From the NCBI GenBank assembly GCA_021160685.1, contig JAGHCC010000428.1, forward strand, positions 1-7,292: a DNA stretch of 7,292 bases, read 5' to 3'. This document shows, piece by piece, positions 1 through 4,927 of the stretch; positions within the stretch are counted from its first letter, which is position 1, and each line of letters starts with the position of its first letter. The notes below the pieces were generated by a model that was not told where the DNA came from, did no database searches, and saw only the letters and a program-made list of their open reading frames with translations. The translations under genes and the position numbers were made by a program. This stretch comes from Desulfobulbaceae bacterium. Lineage in GTDB: Bacteria; Desulfobacterota; Desulfobulbia; Desulfobulbales; SURF-16.

Positions 1-214
1 CTCCACTGCCGGCCTGGTCAAGATAGCGGTGACTTTCGGCAATGACTCCGGGATGAAGGGAAAGGGCCAGATAGTCGTTTGAAGAAAAATCAAGAAGTGC
101 TTTCCCGGTTTCGGCAAGATTGATGCGGCCGTCGGTTGCACGGATGACCGGTGTCAAGCGTCGAAATTGGCCGGCCTGTTTCTGTTTGCTTAACCAGGAA
201 GAGAAGATGTCCAT
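1..214 (-). CDS. bioF: 8-amino-7-oxononanoate synthase (BioF), N-terminal part, runs off the window
   Basis: This is the first 71 codons of a minus-strand gene that continues beyond base 1. Read from the ATG at 214, the protein begins MDIFSSWLSKQK and contains LLDFSSNDYLALSLHPGV at about residues 41-58. That is the hallmark N-terminal segment of the PLP-dependent alpha-oxoamine synthase BioF (fSSNDYLgL..hP). BioF condenses pimeloyl-ACP or pimeloyl-CoA with L-alanine to give 8-amino-7-oxononanoate, the first committed step of biotin ring assembly, in the cytoplasm. The reading frame upstream of the ATG reaches a TGA within five codons, inside a repeat, so 214 is the only reasonable start. No AG-rich Shine-Dalgarno is present, because a copy of the repeat end GGTGAACGGTTAC finishes three bases before the ATG. 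It lies 147 bp downstream of bioB and is probably co-transcribed with it. The PLP lysine and the rest of the fold are outside the window. Confidence 0.9.
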   Translation of the reverse strand, partial: MDIFSSWLSKQKQAGQFRRLTPVIRATDGRINLAETGKALLDFSSNDYLALSLHPGVIAESHRYLDQAGSG

Positions 215-217
215 ATC

Positions 218-435
218 GTAACCGTTCACCGGGGCACCAATTTTACGGCAACCACAGTCTTGTAAGCGTTTACCAGTGCCTTAGATTTGTCGCTTACCTG
301 TTCGTTCGGAGTCTGCGCTTACCTGGGCCTTGACAGACACCGCTTCGCTGTTATAGCCCCTCTATGCTTCAAGGCCCAGGTAAGCGAGGTACGAGACTTC
401 GAACGGACGAAGATGAGGTGCTGGTGAACGTTTAC
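218..435. repeat. Foldback repeat element in the bioB-bioF junction (copy A, core 262-435)
   Basis: The core runs from 262 to 435. Its ends, GTAAGCGTTTACCAGTGCC at 262 and the reverse complement of 414-435, form a 22-nt inverted repeat with five mismatches. Read on the plus strand, all five are G-T/G-U wobbles. Inside these ends, 301-307 pairs with 405-411, 308-314 with 394-400, and 316-333 with 369-386 (18 perfect pairs), leaving a 35-nt loop, so almost the whole element is one long hairpin. An extra end sequence, GTAACCGTTCACC, lies outside at 218-230. The ends match copy B (2898-3005) in inverted orientation: 22 identical bases on one side and 18 on the other (405-422). There is no coding capacity and no T-run to suggest a terminator. 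It is probably a REP/MITE-like non-autonomous element. The element overlaps the 3' end of bioB and abuts the start of bioF. Confidence 0.8.
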
Positions 436-1351
436 TCCATATTTTTTTGATGTCTTGGACAAAAGCAAGATCTTTTTCAGGAGAGCGGCCGCGCTTGGTG
501 AGGTAGCCGCCGATCATCATGCCGTCAGCCCCGGCCAGAAAGGCCGAGCTTAAAAAGTCAGCCAACGCGGTTTCCCGGCCGGCAGCAAGGCGCAAAGGGA
601 TATCCGGTAAAATGAGGCGAAAGAGGGCGATGGTGCGGAGAATATCCTTCACGGCCAAGGGAGTATGATCGGCCATGGGAGTCCCGGGCAGGGGAATAAG
701 AATATTGAGTACGGCAGAGTCAATGTCATATTCTTTCAAAGTCAGAGCCAGGGAAATTCGGTCCTCTTCGGACTCGCCCAGGCCGATAATACCGCCGCTG
801 CAGATCTCAAGCCCTACCAGCCGGGCAGCCTTGATGGTGTCCAGCCGATCCTGGAAGCTGTGGGATGAACAGATTTTCGGGAAAAATTCTCTGGAGCTTT
901 CCAGGTTATGGTGATAGCGGGCAAGACCCGACTCCTTCAGTCTTTTGAAATCTTCAGTCTTCAGGATACCCAGAGAAGCGCAGATTTTGATACCCACCTC
1001 ATCCCGGATGGCTGTAATGGTCTCAATGACCCTGCTGAGATCTTTTCCATGTAATCCCCGGCCGCTGGTGACGATGGAAAAATGATTGGCGCCGTTTTCT
1101 TTTGCTTTTCGGGCATCCGTGACGATTTCTTCAGTGTCTTTCAGCGGGTAAACAGGGGTATTTGTCCGGTAATGGGATGATTGGGTGCAGAATCGGCAAT
1201 CTTCACTGCATCTGCCGGATTTGGCGTTCATTATAGAGCAGAGAGAAAAAGAGTTGCTGCGGTGGGCGAGTTTGGTCTTCAGTCCTTCTGTCATGAGTTG
1301 CCGGCATGACATGGAGCGCAGAATGGCTATTTGTGCTTGAGAAAAAAACAT
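362..1351 (-). CDS. bioB: Biotin synthase (radical SAM), with repeat-derived C-terminal tail
   Basis: This radical SAM enzyme inserts sulfur into dethiobiotin to make biotin. Numbering from the ATG at 1351 (329 aa), the BioB signature SGRCSEDCRFCTQSSHY carries the [4Fe-4S] cysteines C48, C52 and C55 that bind S-adenosylmethionine. YHHNLE is near 146-151, CSGGIIGLGE starts at C184 and RLAAGRE starts at R254. In E. coli the auxiliary cluster is held by C97, C128, C188 and R260. Here C124, C184 and R254 match, but the C97 position is S92 (GANHFSIVTSGRG). The ATG follows the pcnB TAA by one base, which suggests translational coupling. A GTG at 1378 in the same frame would add nine residues and overlap pcnB; it has no better ribosome site. 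The last 23 residues (307-329) are encoded by foldback element A, so the ancestral protein probably ended close to IWS at 306. bioF follows in the same direction. Confidence 0.92.
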   Translation of the reverse strand: MFFSQAQIAILRSMSCRQLMTEGLKTKLAHRSNSFSLCSIMNAKSGRCSEDCRFCTQSSHYRTNTPVYPLKDTEEIVTDARKAKENGANHFSIVTSGRGLHGKDLSRVIETITAIRDEVGIKICASLGILKTEDFKRLKESGLARYHHNLESSREFFPKICSSHSFQDRLDTIKAARLVGLEICSGGIIGLGESEEDRISLALTLKEYDIDSAVLNILIPLPGTPMADHTPLAVKDILRTIALFRLILPDIPLRLAAGRETALADFLSSAFLAGADGMMIGGYLTKRGRSPEKDLAFVQDIKKIWSKRSPAPHLRPFEVSYLAYLGLEA

Positions 1352-1352
1352 T

Positions 1353-2663
1353 TTATTTTTTAAAGCCGAAAATGCCACCCTTGGTGTTGGGGGCAGAGGC
1401 GACTTTCGAACCCGTGGACCTTGATCCCCTTTTTCTGCTTTTTGTTTTAACGGTCTTCTGTTCCAGTTTGAGGGTTGTTACTGGTTTGCCTCCCGAAGCT
1501 TCTCGGAATATCTGGTAAAATTGAGCCCCCTCTTTAAAATAACTTTTTCGGGTCAACCAGCGGGGCCATTTCCCGGTTTTGTACAGACTGGCAAAAAGAG
1601 AGAGGTTGGCCAGTAAACCGGCAATGTGTTCCTTGTCGGCACGCTTGATATTGAGATGGGGCAGATTTTTGTCAAGGGCTGTCTTGATGTCCCTTGACAT
1701 TGCATAGGCCTCCTTGCCGGTAATTTTTTCCCGCATGAGCGGGAAGGTGTGCTGGGCCCAGGGAATCAGGAGCAGGGCGAGCAGAAGGTGGTCGGGTATT
1801 TTATATCCCTCTTTCTGCAGTCGATCCATGACCCCAAAGAGAGAGAGCAGTAAAGAGGTTTTTTCATTTTCTCTACTGCTGATAATATTTTCATAAAAAG
1901 GGAAGATGACAAAGAAGAGGCCGCTGTCAATGGCAAGGCGAGCCCATGCCTGAATGGAAGTGCCATGGAGATCTTTGAAAAGTTCATCCCTGATACGGGA
2001 TACGGGACAGACTTTCAGGGTTTCCCGGTGATCGACAATGGCCTGCCAGGTTTTTTCTTCAATGGTAAAACCGGTGCGTGAGGCATGGCGAAGGGCTCGC
2101 ATCATTCGCACCGGATCTCTGGTGATGCGGCGGTCCGCGTCGCCGACAATGCGGACAATACGGTTGTTGAGGTCGGCAACACCACCGACATAGTCGATGA
2201 TGGTAAAATTTTCGACTTCGTAAAACAGGGCGTTGATGGTCAGGTCACGCCGAAAGGCATCATCCGCCAAGCTGCCGAATGTGTTGTTGGCGGCCAGAAC
2301 TTTATCCTTACCGTTAATATCAAATTCGCTTCGGCAGCGGAAAGTGGAGACCTCAATAATTTTATTTCCATGAAAAAAGACCTGCACCAAACGGAATCTG
2401 CGGCCGATTGTTCGACTATTACGAAACAGCTTGCGCAGTTGGCCGGGTCGGGCATTGGTGCTGATGTCAAAGTCCTTCGGAGTTTTATTGAGATACAGAT
2501 CTCGCACGCCACCACCGACCAGACAAGCTGTAAAGCCCGCATCACGCAAACGGTACAGCACCTTAAGCGCCTCGCGGTCAAGGTTGCTTCTGGAGATGGG
2601 GTGATCTTTGCGGGGGATAATCAGTGGTTCCGGATAATCGGGTGATTGAATTTTGCTGGACAG
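1353..2663 (-). CDS. pcnB: Poly(A) polymerase / CCA-type tRNA nucleotidyltransferase (PcnB-like), probable CTG start
   Basis: This is a class II nucleotidyltransferase that adds 3' nucleotides to RNA. Numbering from CTG at 2663 (436 aa): GGGVRD at 50-55 and the catalytic DFD at 64-66 form the active site. TIGRRFRLVQV, near 85-95, resembles the RRFR.xHV motif of bacterial poly(A) polymerase I more than CCA-adding enzymes. RRDLTINAL at 138-146 and DPVRMMRALRHA at 183-194 complete the head and neck motifs. The last ~36 residues are strongly basic (KSRKRGSRS), as in PcnB tails. The first ATG/GTG/TTG-type start in frame is GTG at 2561, but it cuts off PRKDHPISRSNLDREALK, which is recognisable PcnB N-terminus. 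Upstream of that GTG, the frame is open to a TGA at 2673-2675 and contains no ATG, GTG or TTG. CTG at 2661-2663 lies seven bases after TGAGG, a good Shine-Dalgarno. The choice between PcnB and CCA enzyme remains open without a tree. Confidence 0.87.
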   Translation of the reverse strand: MSSKIQSPDYPEPLIIPRKDHPISRSNLDREALKVLYRLRDAGFTACLVGGGVRDLYLNKTPKDFDISTNARPGQLRKLFRNSRTIGRRFRLVQVFFHGNKIIEVSTFRCRSEFDINGKDKVLAANNTFGSLADDAFRRDLTINALFYEVENFTIIDYVGGVADLNNRIVRIVGDADRRITRDPVRMMRALRHASRTGFTIEEKTWQAIVDHRETLKVCPVSRIRDELFKDLHGTSIQAWARLAIDSGLFFVIFPFYENIISSRENEKTSLLLSLFGVMDRLQKEGYKIPDHLLLALLLIPWAQHTFPLMREKITGKEAYAMSRDIKTALDKNLPHLNIKRADKEHIAGLLANLSLFASLYKTGKWPRWLTRKSYFKEGAQFYQIFREASGGKPVTTLKLEQKTVKTKSRKRGSRSTGSKVASAPNTKGGIFGFKK

Positions 2664-2670
2664 TTTTTTG

Positions 2671-2675
2671 CCTCA
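2671..2675 (-). promoter_or_regulatory. Shine-Dalgarno (TGAGG) that supports the CTG start of pcnB
   Basis: On the minus strand TGAGG is followed by CAAAAAA and then CTG at 2663-2661, a spacing of seven bases. The TGA of this motif is also the in-frame stop that closes the pcnB frame upstream, so translation of the conserved N-terminus must begin after it. The repeat cluster begins nine bases further upstream (2684). Confidence 0.5.
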
Positions 2676-2683
2676 AAAGGTTT

Positions 2684-2793
2684 GTAGGCGTTCACCGGCA
2701 CGAATTTGGGGCGCCCCGTAGGAGGTAAGCACCCTACAAAACAGGGCATAGACCGACTCCGAGTGCCCTTGGGGTGCACTGATAAACGCTAAC
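2684..2793. repeat. Foldback repeat copy C (diverged)
   Basis: This is one module of the 393-bp gene-free stretch between the nitronate monooxygenase gene and pcnB. Its left end GTAGGCGTTCACCGGCAC and the reverse complement of its right end, GTTAGCGTTTATCAGTGCA (2775-2793), are recognisable versions of the family ends and are inverted relative to each other. The interior holds the perfect 10-bp palindrome GGGGCGCCCC at 2708-2717, the short inverted repeat GTAGG...CCTAC around 2718-2737, and TGCCCTTGGGGTGCA at 2764-2778. It is more diverged than copies A and B, and the wobble polarity is mixed. No coding sequence is visible. Confidence 0.6.
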
Positions 2794-2897
2794 AGGATGG
2801 TGGTTTCTGTAAAAAGGTTTTTTGATCACGGACCGGCTGGATATCTATTTTTTCTGCTCCCGTGATGCTTGCAACCGGTGATCCGGAGAGTTTTCAG
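2794..2897. other. Spacer between repeat copies C and B; no gene seen
   Basis: This 104-bp stretch joins two repeat modules. The only structure I see is an inverted repeat, ATCACGG at 2825-2831 with CCGTGAT at 2860-2866. I find no convincing promoter, ribosome site or open frame on either strand. It may hold the original leader of pcnB or a promoter for it, but nothing in the sequence shows this. Confidence 0.4.
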
Positions 2898-3005
2898 GTA
2901 AGCATTCACAAGCACCTCATCTTCGTCCATTTTGGCCTGCTTACATAACACCAGTATGCTGCGCAAGCCCAAATGAACGAATATAAGGCACTGGTAAACG
3001 CTTAC
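2898..3005. repeat. Foldback repeat copy B, inverted relative to copy A
   Basis: Two 43-nt arms (2898-2940 and 2963-3005) are inverted repeats with ten mismatches, separated by a 22-nt loop. Read on the minus strand, seven of the ten mismatches become G-T/G-U wobbles. The minus-strand sequence starts GTAAGCGTTTACCAGTGCC and ends near GGACGAAGATGAGGTGCT, both identical to copy A read on the plus strand, so the copies point in opposite directions. The cores between the shared ends differ from copy A, yet both are self-complementary. TTCGTTC on one arm and GGACGAA on the other are kept in both copies. It lies between the nitronate monooxygenase gene and pcnB and has no coding capacity. Confidence 0.8.
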
Positions 3006-3032
3006 GGCTATATAATAATTTACCGAAATCAG

Positions 3033-3052
3033 TGCTCCTGGTGAACGGTTAC
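3033..3052. repeat. Single repeat end (copy D) just after the nitronate monooxygenase gene
   Basis: GGTGAACGGTTAC at 3040-3052 is the exact inverted match of the 13-mer at 218-230 beside bioF and belongs to the same end family as copies A-C. It begins four bases beyond the stop codon of the upstream minus-strand gene. With the left end of copy C (2684-2700) it could form the outer arms of a composite element spanning 2684-3052. Confidence 0.6.
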
Positions 3053-3056
3053 ATTT

Positions 3057-4031
3057 TCAGGTTGCGGCCGGTTCTTTGTAAACAGATTCAGCTTCACTGA
3101 CAAATTGCCTGAAAACTTCTTTGACTGATAAAATTGTATCTATTTTATACACATTTTCGCCGCTGAAAAATAACCCTTCTTCATAGTCGCCATTACGGGC
3201 GGCACGCAGATGTTCACTGATACAGTAGTGATGGTCACATTTTTTCAGACATTTATATTTGCATTCCTTGGCCTTGGTATCCTCTCCTCTGGCAAGTTTT
3301 TGGACAAAGGGAGTGCTGATGGCCCGGCCCGGCAAGCCAACCGGCGACGAGATGAGAACAACGTCCTCTTTTTTGGCCTCAAGGAGGGTCTGCTTGAAAC
3401 GATCGGAAACGTCACACTCCTTGGTCAGGATAAAGCGGGTGGCGATCTGGACGGCGTCGGCGCCATACTTGTCCATCATTTCGCCCATCTCAAAGCCATT
3501 GGTAATCCCACCCGCTGCGATGAGGGGGACTTTTTTAACCACCTTTCTGACTTCCGGAAATAACTCGCGCAGAGAAATGTCCGTACCCAGATGACCACCG
3601 GCTTCTTTTGCCTCAACAACAATCGCGGCAGCGCCCAGCTTTTCAGCCAGTCTGGCAAAGGCCGGCGAGGAAACAATCATCACAATCGGGGTGTTGGTTT
3701 CTTTGCCGATTTTGAAAATATCCCGTGAAAAACCGGCTCCGGTGACAATCATGTCGACTCCGGCCTCAATGGAACCAAGTACCAGTTTGTCAAAATTTTT
3801 CATGGCAAACATGATATTGACGGCAATAACCCCTTTGGTCATGCTTTTGGCTTTCCGTATGTCCGCCTGCAACTCTTCAAGCGGAAGGGCAGAACCGCCG
3901 ATTGTGCCGATTCCACCACACTCCGCCACAGGAGCGGATAGAGCCGAAGTGGAGACTCGAATCGACATCCCGCCCTGAACAAGAGGAATCGGGGCCGTAA
4001 ATGGTCCAATTTTAAGAGGAGGTAATTTCAT
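3057..4031 (-). CDS. FMN-dependent nitronate monooxygenase / FabK-like protein (NPD family)
   Basis: This is a TIM-barrel flavoprotein of 324 aa. Family members oxidise alkyl nitronates such as propionate 3-nitronate, or, as FabK, reduce enoyl-ACP in fatty acid synthesis; the sequence alone does not settle which. Visible features are VQGGMSIRVS at about 18-27 (N-terminal FMN-site strand), VTGAGF at 96-101, EAGGHLG at 143-149 with the family's active-site His at 147, and IAAGGITNGFEMGEMM at 171-186 followed by GADAVQIATRF (phosphate-binding end of the barrel). The C-terminus has four closely spaced cysteines, C257, C261, C265 and C270 (CX3CX3CX4C), followed by GLFFSGENVYKIDTILSVKEV, a tail typical of the anaerobe-type members. 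The start is ATG at 4031; GGAG lies ten bases upstream and AAGG abuts the ATG. The leader is AT-rich and contains nested inverted repeats. It heads the minus-strand block but is separated from pcnB by 393 bp of repeats. Confidence 0.85.
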   Translation of the reverse strand: MKLPPLKIGPFTAPIPLVQGGMSIRVSTSALSAPVAECGGIGTIGGSALPLEELQADIRKAKSMTKGVIAVNIMFAMKNFDKLVLGSIEAGVDMIVTGAGFSRDIFKIGKETNTPIVMIVSSPAFARLAEKLGAAAIVVEAKEAGGHLGTDISLRELFPEVRKVVKKVPLIAAGGITNGFEMGEMMDKYGADAVQIATRFILTKECDVSDRFKQTLLEAKKEDVVLISSPVGLPGRAISTPFVQKLARGEDTKAKECKYKCLKKCDHHYCISEHLRAARNGDYEEGLFFSGENVYKIDTILSVKEVFRQFVSEAESVYKEPAAT

Positions 4032-4270
4032 CCTTCGGATACTCCGTTATCGATCTTCAACCTAAATTAATAAAGTGCTGCTGAAGAGTTACTCTTTTAA
4101 TGTAACTGTTCAGATAATTTAGGCTCAAAAAACGTGAAGCACTGAATTTATTTAGTGCAAAAAATATTAATCAAGCCTTTAATTAAAACATTTTTGCTGA
4201 GAAATGTCTTCTGATAATGTAAAATCATTATTTTTACGCCTTAAAAAAACGATTGTGACAAAAAAATGAT
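4032..4270. promoter_or_regulatory. Divergent AT-rich intergenic region with nested inverted repeats
   Basis: This 239-bp stretch separates two outward-reading genes and must hold the promoter of the minus-strand gene and probably that of the plus-strand HAD gene. I see several inverted repeats. CCTAAATTA (4061-4069) pairs with TAATTTAGG (4115-4123). Inside it, 4081-4092 pairs with 4102-4113 (11 of 12 pairs, 9-nt loop). GCACTGAA (4139-4146) pairs with TTTAGTGC (4151-4158), and ATAATG (4214-4219) with CATTAT (4226-4231). These could be operators or leader RNA structures for the minus-strand gene. AT-rich hexamers are so frequent that I cannot assign a -35/-10 pair with confidence. Confidence 0.5.
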
Positions 4271-4840
4271 ATGAAAATTCATCCGAAGCTGATCGGTTTT
4301 GACATTGACGGCGTGGTGGCGGACACCATGGAAGCCTTTATCCGCCTGGCGGCTGAAGATTACGGCGTGTCTGTCTTGCCGGAGGACATTACCCGTTTTC
4401 AGGTGGAGAAATGTCTTGATGTCGATTTGAATATGATTAATGAAATTTTTGATCGTCTGCTTTTTGAGCCTGAAAAAAGTGGTTTAATGCCAATGGATTA
4501 TGCGCCGGCCGTGCTGGAGGAGTTTTCCCGATACGGTCCGTTAACCTTTATTACGGCCCGTCCCCATCGTGATCCCATTGCTGCCTGGCTGAAGGCAACC
4601 CTTGGCCATGAAGTTTTTAAAAAAGTAAGGCTGGTTGCCACTGGTGAGCATGACGGTAAGGTTGATTATGTCAGGGAGATGGATTTGCAATATTTTGTTG
4701 ATGACCGGGCGCAGACCTGTCGGCAGCTCGCCGATGCAGGGATCAGCCCCATTGTCTTTCATCAGCCCTGGAATGCCGGTCGCCACGAACTGCAAATCGT
4801 TGATAACTGGCTTTCTATCCGGGAGTTATGCTTTATTTAG
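4271..4840 (+). CDS. HAD-superfamily phosphatase, 5'-nucleotidase-like
   Basis: A 189-aa haloacid-dehalogenase-type hydrolase. Motif I is FDIDGVVAD, with the nucleophile D11 and acid/base D13. Motif II is FITARP, with T95. K130 is a candidate motif III lysine. Motif IV is YFVDDR, with D144 and D145 binding Mg2+. The insertion between motifs I and II (about 20-85) is a small helical cap, and ITARP with YFVDDR resembles the NT5C-type 5'-deoxyribonucleotidase branch. The likely reaction is dephosphorylation of a small phosphorylated metabolite in the cytosol; the substrate cannot be read from the sequence. The start is the ATG at 4271. Upstream lies an A-run with no Shine-Dalgarno, and another ATG five bases earlier meets a stop after one codon. 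The TAG stop is inside the left arm of the 26-nt inverted repeat that fills the gap to the Nudix gene, 85 bp downstream. Confidence 0.8.
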   Translation: MKIHPKLIGFDIDGVVADTMEAFIRLAAEDYGVSVLPEDITRFQVEKCLDVDLNMINEIFDRLLFEPEKSGLMPMDYAPAVLEEFSRYGPLTFITARPHRDPIAAWLKATLGHEVFKKVRLVATGEHDGKVDYVREMDLQYFVDDRAQTCRQLADAGISPIVFHQPWNAGRHELQIVDNWLSIRELCFI

Positions 4841-4897
4841 TTAAATTGGTTTAATTTGTTGAGTTAGTTTTTCAACCAGTTTAACCAGTTTAACTAA
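4837..4897 (+). repeat. 26-nt inverted repeat covering the HAD gene stop codon
   Basis: 4837-4862 (starting TTAGTTAAATTGGTTTAATT) pairs with 4872-4897 (ending GTTTAACTAA) across a 9-nt loop. There are 22 Watson-Crick pairs, two G-U wobbles and two mismatches when read on the plus strand. The stop codon TAG of the HAD gene lies in the left arm. The stem is AT-rich and followed by A/C-rich sequence rather than T's, so it does not look like an intrinsic terminator. It may stabilise the mRNA 3' end or modulate translation of the following gene. Confidence 0.65.
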
Positions 4898-4927
4898 TCC
4901 AACTAATTCAACTAATCAAACCAACAT
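4874..4927 (+). repeat. Tandem array of six 9-base units running into the Nudix start codon
   Basis: Read in steps of nine from 4874 the units are AACCAGTTT, AACCAGTTT, AACTAATCC, AACTAATTC, AACTAATCA and AACCAACAT. The first two are identical and the rest keep the AAC(C/T)A start. The last unit ends inside the ATG of the Nudix gene (4926-4928), so the array occupies the whole position where a Shine-Dalgarno should be. Confidence 0.75.

Noticed and set aside
151..333. 60-aa plus-strand frame
   Set aside because: It runs across the antisense of bioF and half of foldback element A; there is no ribosome site, and the bioF motif on the other strand is decisive.
301..407. Intrinsic terminator between bioB and bioF
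   Set aside because: The stem is strong, but no T-run follows it on either strand; a REP/MITE-like role fits better.
218..435. Possible CRISPR array, because GTAAGCG-type motifs recur
   Set aside because: The motifs occur in both orientations at irregular distances and form one hairpin; there are no regular spacers.
2085..2645. 186-aa open frame on the plus strand
   Set aside because: It lies wholly antisense to pcnB, which has clear catalytic motifs in its own frame; its composition is typical of a shadow frame and it matches no family I recognise.
4194..4218. Promoter for the HAD gene (TTGCTG with GATAAT)
   Set aside because: The spacing is only 13 bases, and several equally good hexamers occur in this AT-rich DNA, so no pair stands out.
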